A stretch of 64,000 nucleotides of DNA from Chitinophagales bacterium. GTDB taxonomy: Bacteria; Bacteroidota; Bacteroidia; Chitinophagales; CAIODY01. Under the pieces are notes generated by a model. It worked only from the letters and a program-made list of their open reading frames with translations, made no database searches and had not been told where the DNA came from. Below, piece after piece: positions 29,110-40,311 of the stretch (the first letter of the stretch is position 1; each line of letters starts with the position of its first letter). The DNA is taken from the NCBI GenBank assembly GCA_947449695.1, contig CANFST010000005.1, forward strand, positions 1-64,000. Reading direction: 5' to 3'. A program made the position numbers and the translations under genes.

Positions 29110-30384
29110 ATGCTCAACAGAACAATAGCTCCGGCTTTTCAGCCGATTCCCGAAATTAAAATCCCTGATTTAGATAAATCAACATTGGATAATGGGTTGG
29201 CTGTAAATGTGCTGCCATTGCACAATTCGCCGATTATTGATTTTACTATCAGTGTTAATGCAGGCAGTATTACTGAAAATAAAATGCTGGTAGCATCATT
29301 TGCAAATCGGCAAATGCAGGAGGGAACAGCATTGCATAGTGGTTTGCAAATTGCCGACCATTTCGATTTTTATGGCGCAACACTAAAACTAAATTGCAGC
29401 ACGGATGAAGCGGTGATTGGTTTTACAGGTTTGAAAAAACATTTCAAAGCCTTGCTGCCAATGATTCAAGAGATGATTTTGCAACCCACTTTTAGCGAAA
29501 AAGAATTGCAGAATAATGTAAACCGAAGTAAAGATAGTTTTAGGCAAAGCATGCAAAAGCCTGAATATTTATGCAAAAGAATTTTTAGCAACAAAATGTT
29601 TGGCACCAATCATCCTTATGGAAGAATGGTGGAAGAAGCCCATTATGACAGCGTTTTAGCCGAAGAATTAAAATCATTTCATCAGCAATTTTATGTACCC
29701 AATAATGCTTTGGCGTTGTTGGCTGGTGATGTGGATGATTCGATGCTGAAAGACATTGAAAATTTATTCAGCTCGAAACATTGGCACAGCAATGCTTTGC
29801 AGCCAATTCAATTTCCAGAAAGCTCAATTTCGGAAGAAAGAAAAATTCATCAAAGCCGTGAAAACTCGGTACAAAGCAGCATCCGTATTGGGCAACATAC
29901 CATCAACAGAAAACATTCTGACGCAAATATTTTAAGATTGACCAACACCATATTTGGTGGCTATTTCGGCAGCCGATTGATGATGAATATCAGAGAAGAT
30001 AAAGGCTATACTTATGGTATTCATTCAGGAATTTCGTTTAATAAATTCGCTAATTATCATTTCGTGAAAAGCGAAGTTGGAAGCGATGTATGCAAAGCTG
30101 CCATCAAAGAAGTTTATAAGGAAATTGAAATTTTGCAAAATGAAAAAGTAGATGCCGATGAATTAGAAAAAGTGAAAAACTATATGCTTGGCAGCTATTT
30201 AGAAGACTTGGGAAATATTTTTCAAATGAGTTCGTTATATTTATCGTATTTGCAACAAGGCTTAACTTTGCAAGATTATTATGAAGCAATTGCAGCCATT
30301 AGAAATGCAAGCATTAATGATGTTTTAGATTGTGCTCAAAAATATTTCGATAAAAATAAAATGGTAGAAGTGGCTGTAGGATAG
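29110..30384 (+). CDS. M16 family protein, apparently non-catalytic subunit
   Basis: M16 fold motifs (GRMVEEAHYDSVLAEELKSFHQQFYVPNNALALLAGDV; GGYFGSRLMMNIREDKGYTYGIHSGIS) but MLVASFANRQMQEGT where HxxEH is expected. Confidence 0.92.
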   Translation: MLNRTIAPAFQPIPEIKIPDLDKSTLDNGLAVNVLPLHNSPIIDFTISVNAGSITENKMLVASFANRQMQEGTALHSGLQIADHFDFYGATLKLNCSTDEAVIGFTGLKKHFKALLPMIQEMILQPTFSEKELQNNVNRSKDSFRQSMQKPEYLCKRIFSNKMFGTNHPYGRMVEEAHYDSVLAEELKSFHQQFYVPNNALALLAGDVDDSMLKDIENLFSSKHWHSNALQPIQFPESSISEERKIHQSRENSVQSSIRIGQHTINRKHSDANILRLTNTIFGGYFGSRLMMNIREDKGYTYGIHSGISFNKFANYHFVKSEVGSDVCKAAIKEVYKEIEILQNEKVDADELEKVKNYMLGSYLEDLGNIFQMSSLYLSYLQQGLTLQDYYEAIAAIRNASINDVLDCAQKYFDKNKMVEVAVG

Positions 30385-30407
30385 ATTTTACAGTCATGAA
30401 ATGAAAA

Positions 30408-33400
30408 GTGATTTTGAAAAAAGTAATAAAGGCAAGTTTTTTATTAATACTACTGTTAGTTATTTACAGTAGTAAGGGAATGTTTTTGCCTATGCAGATT
30501 TATATTTCAAAATTGCAAAACATTGCCGATACTGCCGATTTGCATTACCCGTTGCATGACCAAAATGGCGACTTTATCAATAATAAACCTGCTGACAATA
30601 TTGATTTAAAAACACCTGCTAACATTCAGCAAAAAGTTGATTATGATCCTGCTACCAATCGGTATATTTTAATAGAAACAATTGGTGATAAATTTTATCG
30701 TAACCCAACTTATATGACTTTTGACGAGTACCTAAAATATGAATACGATAAACAACAAAATGATTATTGGAAACAACGAAATAATGCCAACAGCTTAATT
30801 GAAAATAAAAGTGCAATGCCAAAGTTGATTGGCAGCAATCAGTTAATTGACCGACTTTTTGGACCAGGAGGAGTAGATATTCGTCCAACTGGAAATGTGG
30901 AATTAACGTTTGGTATCAATCGTCAGAAAGTAGATAATCCAACATTGATTCAAGCGGCAAAAAAACAAGGTGGTTTCGATTTCGATATGAACATCAATAT
31001 GAATTTGGTGGGCAAAATTGGTGATAAATTGAAGCTTACAACTAATTACAATACACAAGCAACCTTTGATTTTGAAAATCAGATTAAATTAGAATACACT
31101 GGGCACGAGGATGAAATTTTGCAAAGCATTAATGCCGGTAATGTGAGCCTGCCGCTGAATAATTCGCTTATCACAGGTAACCAAACTTTATTTGGAATTA
31201 AAACAAAAATGAAATTTGGAAGATTAGATGTGACGACAGTTTTGTCACAGCAAAAATCAAAGTCTGAAGAAATCAATATTCAAGGTGGTGCACAAACTCA
31301 AACATTTGCTATTCAAGCCGACCAGTATGAAGAGAATAAACACTTTTTTTTATCTCAATTTTTTCATGATAATTATGACAAATGGTTGAGTAAATTGCCA
31401 TTAGTTGAATCAGGTGTAAATATAATCAGAGCTGAAGTTTGGATAACCAATAAAACTGGTGTAACCGATAATGTTAGGGATGTTGTAGGTTTTATGGATT
31501 TGGCTGAAAACGTGCCTTATCAAACTAGTTGGACAAAACCTGGTGTGGTAAAATATCCGGATAACTACGATAATAATTTATATCAAACATTAAAAAATAA
31601 TCCTAATTGCAGAAATACAAATTCAGTGGTAAGTGCGATTACAAGTGGTACATTTAGCAATGACCCTAATCCTTTAATTTACGAAAAAACTTATGCTCGA
31701 AAATTAGCAGCAACAGAATTTGTATTGTATCCCAATTTGGGTTTTGTATCGTTGCAGCAAACTTTAAATTCAGGTGATGTATTAGCCGTTGCCTATGAAT
31801 ATACCTACAACGGAAAGCATTATAAAGTAGGTGAATTTTCAGATGATGTGCCTACAGTTACTACTGCTGGAACTGCTGGCAGTGTGCCTACTTCACAAAA
31901 TGTTTTGTTTTTAAAATTATTAAAAGGACAAACCGCCAATACTGCTTTACCAATGTGGCGTTGGATGATGAAAAATATTTATTCTTTAGGTGCGTATCAG
32001 ATATCGCCTAACGATTTCAAATTGGATGTTACTTATTTGACATCAGGAGGTGGCGAAAAACGTTATTTAACAGAAGGAACAGTAATGGGTATTCCGTTAA
32101 TTCGATTGCTAAATTTGGATAGATTAAATTCCCAAAATGACCCAACACCAGATGGGATATTCGATTTTGTGCCCAACATTACTATAATTCCGCAAAATGG
32201 GCGATTGATTTTTCCAGTCATTGAGCCATTTGGTAGTGATTTGAAAAAGAAATTCCAAAACACATCTAATGACCAATACATTGCTCAAAAGTATGTGTAT
32301 CAAGAATTATATGACAATACAAAAACAGAAGCACAACAACATCCTGAAAAAAACAGGTTCAACATAAAAGGAAGTTATAAATCTAATTCATCAAGCGATA
32401 TTTATTTGGGAGCATTCAACTTGCCGCAAGGCTCGGTTAAAGTGAGCAGTGGTGGGCAGGACTTAAAAGAAAATATTGATTATTCAGTAGATTATAATTT
32501 AGGCAGGGTAAAGATATTAAACGAAGGTATTTTAAACAGCGGTCAGCCCATCAAAATAAAATTTGAAAACAATGCCTTTGCTGGCCTAGGACAAGTTAAA
32601 ACATTTATTGGTAACAGGTTTGATTATTATGTAAATGAACATTTGAATTTGGGAGCCACTTGGTTGCACTTAAGCGAAAGACCATTTACTCAAAAAGTTT
32701 TAGTAGGAGATGACCCAATTAGTAATGGAATCATTGGTGTTGATTTGCATTACAATCAGCAAAGTAAATTGCTGACAAATCTGGTTAATAAAATTTATTC
32801 AACAAAAGAAAAATCTAAAATAACCATTAATGCCGAGGCTGCAAAATTCAATCCAGGCCATAGCAAAGCGATTGGGCAAGATGGTGAAGTGTACATTGAT
32901 GATTTCGAAGGGGCATCAAGCAGCTATGACTTAAAATTTCCGCTTACAAGTTGGGCATTAGCCAGCACACCACGATACGCTTCCAAAGGTGCAAGTGGTA
33001 CAGAATTATTTCCTGAATCACATACCGCCACTGATACAATCAGTTATGGTTATAATAGAGCAAAATTAGCATGGTATAATATTGATCCTTATTTCACTAG
33101 ACCAAGTAATGGTTTTGCTACTAATCTTACAAGTGATAAAGAGCAATCAAATTTATTTGTAAGGGAAATTAATCAAACAGAATTATTCCCAGATAAACAA
33201 TTAGCACCTGGTACACCACTTACTTTTACTTCATTTGATATTTTTTATAATCCGTTGCAAAAAGGACCATACAACTACGATGTGAAAGGAATGAATCATG
33301 ATGGTACATTGGCGAATCCGCAACGCAGATGGGGAGGCATTATGCGAAGCATAGACTATAATGATTTTGAAGCAGCTAATATTGAATTTGTTGAATTCTG

Positions 33401-36400
33401 GATGATGGACCCGTATAGTAACAATGGCGCATCATCAACTAATACAGGCGATATGTATTTTAACTTGGGAACTGTAAGTGAAGATATATTACGTGATGGA
33501 AGAAAATTTTACGAAAATGGATTACCTGGCGATGCAAACAACACAGCTGCCAAACAGCCTACTATCTGGGGTTTTGTTCCTACCAATCAACAACCGATTA
33601 CAAATTCTTTCGATCTTGATCCAAATGTAAGAGCCTTGCAAGATGTGGGATATGATGGTTGCAACGATGCAGATGAGCAAACAAAATATGCAGCATATCT
33701 AAATGCAATTAATACAGGTGTAGGTGCCGATGGTCAGCCTTTTAACGCTGCTGTAAAATCTGCCGCTACAACTGACCCATCAAACGATGACTATCATTTT
33801 TATAGAGGGACTGATTACGATAATTCAGTAACACCAATACTACAACGATATAAAAAATTTAATAATCCACAAGGCAATTCACCTACAGATCAACAATCAC
33901 CTGAAAGCTATTCAACTGCTGCTACAAACATTCCCGAATCAGAAGATATTAATAAAGACAATAGTTTGAGCGAATCAGAAAATTATTTTCAATATCGGGT
34001 TCACTTAAATGCCAATATGAGCATAGGCACTAACTTTATTAATGATATCCGTGATGCTTCAGTTAAGCTTAAAGATGGTACAACAACTACTGTACGTTAC
34101 TATCAATTTAAAGTACCTATAAATAGTTACGAAAAAAAAGTTGGTGAAATTCAAGACTTTAAATCTATTCGTTTTGTAAGATTATTTTTGACCGGGTTTA
34201 CAGATTCATTAACTGTTAGATTACCTCAATTTCAATTCACTAGAAATCAATGGCGTAAATATCCTTTTTCACTTGCACAGGCAACTGAGCAATTACCGAG
34301 TGATCATAATAGCGGAGCTTATTTTAATGTTACTTCAGTAAACTTAGAAGAGAATGCCTCAAAGCAGCCAGTGGGTTATGTTTTGCCACCAGGGATTACT
34401 AGACAAAATCAATTAACTACCACAGCAAATGTTTTGCAAAACGAACAATCTATTTCTTTGCATGTATGCGGTTTGGCTGATGGTGATGCAAAAGCAGTGT
34501 ATAAAAATTTGAATTTAGATATGCGAACATTTAAGCATGTAAAATTCTTTACACACTGCGAATCGGTGCCAGGCAATCCAGCTTTAAATAATAAAGATTT
34601 GTATGCTTTTATTCGTTTTGGGACAGATTTTACCGATAACTATTATGAATATGCTATTCCATTGCAGGTAACTCCAACTGGAGCTACTGATCCATCAATT
34701 GTATGGCCCGATGCCAATACAGTTGATATTGCTTTAGATTCAATAACAGGATTAAAGCAAAAACGAATTGCCCGAAATAAACCTAATTATGCAGCATTTA
34801 GCGTTACTTATGCTAATGGAATAATTTTAACTGTAAAAGGAACTCCTGATTTGGGTTTAGTAAAAACCTGTATGTTGGGTGTTCGAAATCCTCAAAGAGG
34901 CACTGTGCCAGGAGATAATGATGATGGACAAAGTAAGTGTGCTGAAATTTGGTTTGATGAATTGCGCTTGAGTGGTTTTGATGAACAAGGTGGGTATGCA
35001 GCATTAATTAGAGCAGATTTTAAATTAGCCGATTTAGCAACTATAACAGCTTCAGGCAGCTTGCATACCATTGGCTATGGTTCATTGGAGCAAAAGATTG
35101 CACAACGATTTAAGGATAATTTTTATCAATATAATATTGCTGGTACAATTGAATTAGGAAAATTATTGCCACAGGCATTAGGATTAAAATTACCATTGTA
35201 TGCCAGCACAAGCGAACAATTTAGCACTCCACAATATGATCCATTTCAATTAGATGTAAAACTAAAAGATGAACTGGCGCAAGCCAAAGTATTACGGGGC
35301 AAGGCTTACGCTGACTCGATTAAAAATGTAGCACAAGATTATGTTGGTATTCGAAGTTGGAATTTAACCAATGTCAGAATTAATCGCCCAAAGAAAACAG
35401 CTTTAGGAAAATTGAATTTACCTACCAATATTGAAAATTTTAATATAAGTTATTCTTTCACTCAAACTTTAAAGCATAACCCCACCTACGAAAGCGATGT
35501 GTTGAAAAAATATAAAGGAGGTATTGGTTATAATTATGTGATAAAGCCTAAACCCATTAAACCTTTTGCTTGGTTTAATGTAGGTGGAAAATGGACTGCT
35601 CTGATTCGGGATGTAAATCTTAATTTATTACCAAGCAACTTGGCTTTTAAAACTGATATTGATAGGCAATATGGTGAAACACATTTAAGAAAATTTTCGC
35701 CTGATGAATTAGCTATCCCTGCTACTTACAATAAATATTTTAAGATGAGTAGAAATTATAGCTTAAAATATGAACCCACAAAAAGCATTACAGTTGATTA
35801 TAATGCAACTAATTTATCAAGGATTGATGAGCCTTATGGACGCATTGACACAAAAGCAAAACGAGATACAATTATTAATCAAATAAAAGAATTGAAACGA
35901 ACTACTGATTATAATCAAACCCTGAATGCCAGCTACAATGTGCCTTTGAGTAAATTTCCATTAACTGATTGGATTACTTCACGAGCTTCTTATACAGCTG
36001 CTTATACTTGGACTACTGCACCATTGGCTTACACAAGCTTAGGCAATACTTTACAAAATACCCAAAATAAACAATTGAATACTGAATTTAATTTTAATTC
36101 ACTTTACAATAAAATAAAATTTTTAAAACGCTACAATACCAAAACATTAATTCAACAAAACAGTGAAAAGAAAAAGGATGAGAATTCTGACGGAAAAAAA
36201 GACGAGATAAAAGATAAAAGCGCAAAAGATGATGCAGGAAAACTGGATGATAAAAAAGGCAAAGGAAAAGATGTGAAAAAGAAAAACAAGAATGATGAAC
36301 CTAAACTAAATCCAGTGTTGTACACTTTCTTGAAACCTATTATGGCATTGAAAAGAATCACTGCTAATATTTCAGAAGATAACGGAACAGTGTTGCCTGG

Positions 36401-37724
36401 GTATATGCATCGAACCAAATACTTAGGCATGGATTCATCATGGTCGCAACCAGGTTGGGATTTCATTTTTGGTAATCAAATTTCACCCAACTATTTATAC
36501 ACAATGGCTGGTATTAATGCTATCACCAACGATCCAACACAATTTAGTCCGTTTACTCAACGACATACTGAAACATGGAATATTACTGCACAATTGGAGC
36601 CTATTACTGATATGCGAATTGATATTACTTTAACGAGAAATTATACTCGGAATCTTTCTGAAAATTTCAAACGACCAGATAATCTCAGCAATTTTGCTTC
36701 ATTAAGCAAAGTAGTGAATGGAAGTTTTTCTGTTTCATTTATAGCATTGAATACATTTTTTGATAAGGTAGATAGTAAAGGCGTATCAAGTTTGTTTCAA
36801 AAATTTGAAGACAAAAGATTAGAGATTTCAAAAAATTTGGGCATGGCAAATCCTTATAGTCAGGTAAGGTATTCGGGCAATGATTCAATTTTTGCTAACT
36901 ATTACAAAGGCTATGGCCCTTATTCACAAGCAGTTTTAATTCCAGCATTTTTATCAACTTATGCTAACCCGAATTTACAAAATAGTTCGTTGAATGATTT
37001 ATTTAAAATGTTACCAAAACCCAATTGGAGAGTGAGTTATAGTGGGTTGAGTAAAATCCCGGCATTAAAGAAAATCATAAAACAAGCCACCTTAACCCAC
37101 AGCTACAACAGTACATTCAATGTGGGTAGTTATATGACAAATCCTGATTTTATTTTAGGGACTTATTTTAGTGGCAATTTATATCCATTGGCAATAGATT
37201 CTCTGAATCATAATTTCATTAATTATTTTAATGTACCGATGATAAGCATTACTGAACAGTTTGCGCCATTATTAGGCATTGACATAACTTGGATGAATAA
37301 TTTCACTACCAAAGTTGAGTATAAGCGAAGCAGGATGTTGAATATGAGTTTTATTGATTATCAATTAAGCGAAACTCGGGCACAGGAAATTACTACAGGT
37401 GTAGGTTATAAAAAGAAGGGAATTGTTTTGCCTTTCCGTCAAGGCAAGAAAAAAGTAAAATTGGATAATGATTTAACTTTCAGAGTGGATGTATCTTTTA
37501 GAAATGATAAAACTATCAATTATAAATTAGACCAAAATTTAAACGTACCTACCAAGGGTATGAAGAGTATTGGGATCTCGCCATACATTGATTATGTAGT
37601 AAGTAATCGTGTTAATATAAGATTGTTCTATGATTATCGTCGAACAATTCCTGCAACATCTTCTGCATTTCCTATCACGGCTGTTAAAGCTGGTATTAAA
37701 GTGCGATTCAGTTTAGCACCATAA
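30408..37724 (+). CDS. sprA: T9SS outer-membrane translocon / gliding motility protein SprA (Sov)
   Basis: 2438 aa; GSNQLIDRLFGPGGVDIRPTGNVELTFGINRQKVDNPTLIQAAKKQGGFDFDMNINMNLVGKIGDKLKLTTNYNTQATFDFENQIKLEYTGHEDEI; VYIDDFEGASSSYDL; terminal barrel. Confidence 0.96.
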   Translation: MILKKVIKASFLLILLLVIYSSKGMFLPMQIYISKLQNIADTADLHYPLHDQNGDFINNKPADNIDLKTPANIQQKVDYDPATNRYILIETIGDKFYRNPTYMTFDEYLKYEYDKQQNDYWKQRNNANSLIENKSAMPKLIGSNQLIDRLFGPGGVDIRPTGNVELTFGINRQKVDNPTLIQAAKKQGGFDFDMNINMNLVGKIGDKLKLTTNYNTQATFDFENQIKLEYTGHEDEILQSINAGNVSLPLNNSLITGNQTLFGIKTKMKFGRLDVTTVLSQQKSKSEEINIQGGAQTQTFAIQADQYEENKHFFLSQFFHDNYDKWLSKLPLVESGVNIIRAEVWITNKTGVTDNVRDVVGFMDLAENVPYQTSWTKPGVVKYPDNYDNNLYQTLKNNPNCRNTNSVVSAITSGTFSNDPNPLIYEKTYARKLAATEFVLYPNLGFVSLQQTLNSGDVLAVAYEYTYNGKHYKVGEFSDDVPTVTTAGTAGSVPTSQNVLFLKLLKGQTANTALPMWRWMMKNIYSLGAYQISPNDFKLDVTYLTSGGGEKRYLTEGTVMGIPLIRLLNLDRLNSQNDPTPDGIFDFVPNITIIPQNGRLIFPVIEPFGSDLKKKFQNTSNDQYIAQKYVYQELYDNTKTEAQQHPEKNRFNIKGSYKSNSSSDIYLGAFNLPQGSVKVSSGGQDLKENIDYSVDYNLGRVKILNEGILNSGQPIKIKFENNAFAGLGQVKTFIGNRFDYYVNEHLNLGATWLHLSERPFTQKVLVGDDPISNGIIGVDLHYNQQSKLLTNLVNKIYSTKEKSKITINAEAAKFNPGHSKAIGQDGEVYIDDFEGASSSYDLKFPLTSWALASTPRYASKGASGTELFPESHTATDTISYGYNRAKLAWYNIDPYFTRPSNGFATNLTSDKEQSNLFVREINQTELFPDKQLAPGTPLTFTSFDIFYNPLQKGPYNYDVKGMNHDGTLANPQRRWGGIMRSIDYNDFEAANIEFVEFWMMDPYSNNGASSTNTGDMYFNLGTVSEDILRDGRKFYENGLPGDANNTAAKQPTIWGFVPTNQQPITNSFDLDPNVRALQDVGYDGCNDADEQTKYAAYLNAINTGVGADGQPFNAAVKSAATTDPSNDDYHFYRGTDYDNSVTPILQRYKKFNNPQGNSPTDQQSPESYSTAATNIPESEDINKDNSLSESENYFQYRVHLNANMSIGTNFINDIRDASVKLKDGTTTTVRYYQFKVPINSYEKKVGEIQDFKSIRFVRLFLTGFTDSLTVRLPQFQFTRNQWRKYPFSLAQATEQLPSDHNSGAYFNVTSVNLEENASKQPVGYVLPPGITRQNQLTTTANVLQNEQSISLHVCGLADGDAKAVYKNLNLDMRTFKHVKFFTHCESVPGNPALNNKDLYAFIRFGTDFTDNYYEYAIPLQVTPTGATDPSIVWPDANTVDIALDSITGLKQKRIARNKPNYAAFSVTYANGIILTVKGTPDLGLVKTCMLGVRNPQRGTVPGDNDDGQSKCAEIWFDELRLSGFDEQGGYAALIRADFKLADLATITASGSLHTIGYGSLEQKIAQRFKDNFYQYNIAGTIELGKLLPQALGLKLPLYASTSEQFSTPQYDPFQLDVKLKDELAQAKVLRGKAYADSIKNVAQDYVGIRSWNLTNVRINRPKKTALGKLNLPTNIENFNISYSFTQTLKHNPTYESDVLKKYKGGIGYNYVIKPKPIKPFAWFNVGGKWTALIRDVNLNLLPSNLAFKTDIDRQYGETHLRKFSPDELAIPATYNKYFKMSRNYSLKYEPTKSITVDYNATNLSRIDEPYGRIDTKAKRDTIINQIKELKRTTDYNQTLNASYNVPLSKFPLTDWITSRASYTAAYTWTTAPLAYTSLGNTLQNTQNKQLNTEFNFNSLYNKIKFLKRYNTKTLIQQNSEKKKDENSDGKKDEIKDKSAKDDAGKLDDKKGKGKDVKKKNKNDEPKLNPVLYTFLKPIMALKRITANISEDNGTVLPGYMHRTKYLGMDSSWSQPGWDFIFGNQISPNYLYTMAGINAITNDPTQFSPFTQRHTETWNITAQLEPITDMRIDITLTRNYTRNLSENFKRPDNLSNFASLSKVVNGSFSVSFIALNTFFDKVDSKGVSSLFQKFEDKRLEISKNLGMANPYSQVRYSGNDSIFANYYKGYGPYSQAVLIPAFLSTYANPNLQNSSLNDLFKMLPKPNWRVSYSGLSKIPALKKIIKQATLTHSYNSTFNVGSYMTNPDFILGTYFSGNLYPLAIDSLNHNFINYFNVPMISITEQFAPLLGIDITWMNNFTTKVEYKRSRMLNMSFIDYQLSETRAQEITTGVGYKKKGIVLPFRQGKKKVKLDNDLTFRVDVSFRNDKTINYKLDQNLNVPTKGMKSIGISPYIDYVVSNRVNIRLFYDYRRTIPATSSAFPITAVKAGIKVRFSLAP

Positions 37725-37803
37725 TTTTTTAGTTGCAAAACAGAATGTAATTTAAAATTTCTTTCTGCGCTGCAACATTTTAACTTCGCATCTTTATTCA
37801 AAA

Positions 37804-40302
37804 TTGAATTTCGCCCAAGTCATATTGCCACTTGCTTTAAAAGAGCTGACCTATTCTATTCCAAAAGAATTTGCTGATAAAATAAAAATTGGCAGTCGAG
37901 TGGAAGTACAGTTGGGCAGGCGAAAAATGTATTCTGGAATTGTTGCCGAAATTCATCAACGTGAGCCATTGGCGTTTAAAGCCAAGCCAATTACTAATGT
38001 GCTGGATGAAGAACCGATTGTAACTGAAACTCAAATTCATTTTTGGCGATGGATTGCCGATTATTATTTGTGCACCACTGGCGATGTGTTGATGGCGGCT
38101 TTGCCATCAGGATTGAAATTGCAAAGTGAAACAAAAATAAAATTGCATCCCGATTTCAATCATGATTTTTCGGATTTGGAAAATGAAGAATTTACGATTG
38201 CCGAAGCTTTGAGCAACAAGCAGGAATTGAGTTTGGAAGACATCACTCTCATTTTAAAAAACGCCAGCGACCACAAAAAAATTACACAAGCAGCTGTTTT
38301 TGTGATGTTGGAAAAAATGTTGTACAAAAAAATTGTATGGCTCGAAGAAGAATTGATAGAGAAATACAAGCCGAAATTGGAAACTTTTGTAGCACTGCAT
38401 CCATCATTGAACAACAATGAAATCCGCCAACGACAAGTATTTGAAGCTTTAGAAAAGAGAGCTGAAAAGCAATTGAACTTACTGATGTTCTATTTTAAAC
38501 TCTCGAAAAAAGAAGAAGAAGTTTTTGAAAACGAAGAATTAATTTGGGTAAAAAAATCGGAATTAATAAAAGCGGCGAATAGCAATGACGTGGTTTTGAA
38601 TTCGCTTTGTGAAAAAGAAATTTTACAAACACAGAAATTTGAAGTCAGCAGATTGCACTTCAAAAGCGGCAGCGACAATACTTTCACGTTTTCATCAGCG
38701 CAACAAAAAGCGTTGGAATTAATTGAAGTAAAATTTAAAGAAAAAGATGTGGTGCTGTTGCATGGTGAAACGGGCAGCGGCAAAACCTTACTGTATGCCG
38801 ATTTGATAAAGAAAACAATTGCACAAGGCAAGCAAGTTTTGTTTATGTTGCCCGAAATTGCACTCACCGAACATTTAATAAAACGATTACAAAATTGGTT
38901 GGGTGAAGAGATTGCGGTGTATCACAGCAGATATAATAATCATCAACGAGTGGAGATTTGGAATGCGATGTTGCAACAAAAATATAAAGTTGTAGTGGGT
39001 GCTCGTTCAGCTCTGTTCCTGCCTTTCAGCAATTTGGGTTTAGTAATTTGTGATGAAGAACACGATGTTTCCTACAAACAATTAGATGGCGAACCGCATT
39101 ATCATGCACGAGATGGAGCGATTTATTTAGCAGCCATGTATAAGGCTAAAACCTTGTTGGGTAGCGCAACGCCAGCTTTAGAAACTTGGCAAAATGCACA
39201 TCAAAATAAATATGGTTTGGTGCAATTGGCAGAACGATTTGGTAACATGCCTTTGCCAAAAATCGAGTTGATTGATTTACGAGAAAACAACAGAATGAAA
39301 ACCATGAAGGGAAATTTTTCATGGAAATTATTGAGTGAAATTGAAGAAACAATCCAACGAAAAGAACAAGTGTTATTGTTTCAAAACCGCCGTGGATACT
39401 CACCTTCACTCTATTGCGGTGTATGCGGTTGGATACCAGAATGTACGAATTGTTCAGTGAAATTAACTTATCACAAATACTCCGATTCGTTAAGTTGCCA
39501 CTACTGTGGCTTCACCCGAAGAGTGGTGCAAAGTTGCCCCAGTTGCGGCGAAACGGCGATGAAGGTGCAAGGATTTGGCACTGAAAAAATTGAAGATGAA
39601 CTGAAAATTTTATTGCCAAAAATTCGTGTGGCACGAATGGATGCCGACACGATGCGCTCGAAAGACAGCCACAGCAAGGTGTTGGGCAAATTTGAAAAAG
39701 GTGAAATTGATGTGTTGATTGGCACACAAATGATTACAAAAGGATTGGATTTTGACAACATTAGTTTGGTTGGTGTATTGAGCGCAGATAATTTATTGGG
39801 CTTCCCCGATTTTAGAGTGAATGAAAGAGGGTATCAGATTTTACATCAGGTGGCTGGTAGAAGCGGCAGAAAAAATAATGCAAGCAAAGTGATGATTCAG
39901 GCATTGAATGTGAATCACCCTGTATTACAATGGTTTTTGAAAAATAACTTAGCTGGATTTTATGATTATGAATTGCAATTCCGTCAAAACCTTTTGTATC
40001 CGCCATTTACACGATTAATTCACATTGAAATAAAGCACAAACAAGTGCAAAAAGCAGAAGCTGCTGCCAATTGGTTGCACGAAAAATTGTTACCATCATT
40101 AGGCAAACAATTACTCGGACCAGGCACACCAGGCATTGAAAAAATGAAGAATCTTTATCGCAGAGAATTGTTGATTAAGCTTTCAAAACACACGGATATT
40201 TTAAAAGAAACAAAAGCACTGATTCGTCAATTTTTGGTGGAACTACCAACTGTCAAGGCTTTTGGACAGGTGCTGACCGATGTAGATGTGGATGTGTATT
40301 AG
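37804..40302 (+). CDS. priA: Primosomal protein N' (replication restart helicase PriA), TTG start
   Basis: VLLHGETGSGKTLLYADLI, CDEEHDVSYKQLDGEPHYHARDGAIYLA, LFQNRRGYSPSLYCGVCGWIPECTNCSVKLTYHK zinc-binding region, GTQMITKGLDFDNISLVGVLSAD. Confidence 0.97.
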   Translation: MNFAQVILPLALKELTYSIPKEFADKIKIGSRVEVQLGRRKMYSGIVAEIHQREPLAFKAKPITNVLDEEPIVTETQIHFWRWIADYYLCTTGDVLMAALPSGLKLQSETKIKLHPDFNHDFSDLENEEFTIAEALSNKQELSLEDITLILKNASDHKKITQAAVFVMLEKMLYKKIVWLEEELIEKYKPKLETFVALHPSLNNNEIRQRQVFEALEKRAEKQLNLLMFYFKLSKKEEEVFENEELIWVKKSELIKAANSNDVVLNSLCEKEILQTQKFEVSRLHFKSGSDNTFTFSSAQQKALELIEVKFKEKDVVLLHGETGSGKTLLYADLIKKTIAQGKQVLFMLPEIALTEHLIKRLQNWLGEEIAVYHSRYNNHQRVEIWNAMLQQKYKVVVGARSALFLPFSNLGLVICDEEHDVSYKQLDGEPHYHARDGAIYLAAMYKAKTLLGSATPALETWQNAHQNKYGLVQLAERFGNMPLPKIELIDLRENNRMKTMKGNFSWKLLSEIEETIQRKEQVLLFQNRRGYSPSLYCGVCGWIPECTNCSVKLTYHKYSDSLSCHYCGFTRRVVQSCPSCGETAMKVQGFGTEKIEDELKILLPKIRVARMDADTMRSKDSHSKVLGKFEKGEIDVLIGTQMITKGLDFDNISLVGVLSADNLLGFPDFRVNERGYQILHQVAGRSGRKNNASKVMIQALNVNHPVLQWFLKNNLAGFYDYELQFRQNLLYPPFTRLIHIEIKHKQVQKAEAAANWLHEKLLPSLGKQLLGPGTPGIEKMKNLYRRELLIKLSKHTDILKETKALIRQFLVELPTVKAFGQVLTDVDVDVY

Positions 40303-40311
40303 TAAATTATA

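Noticed and set aside
36152-36466. 104-aa antisense ORF rich in Ser/Phe
   Set aside because: Produced by the Lys/Asp-rich low-complexity segment of SprA on the other strand.
38490-38867. 125-aa antisense ORF inside priA (and similar ones at 38160, 39146, 39501, 39512, 39812)
   Set aside because: All overlap the conserved PriA coding frame.
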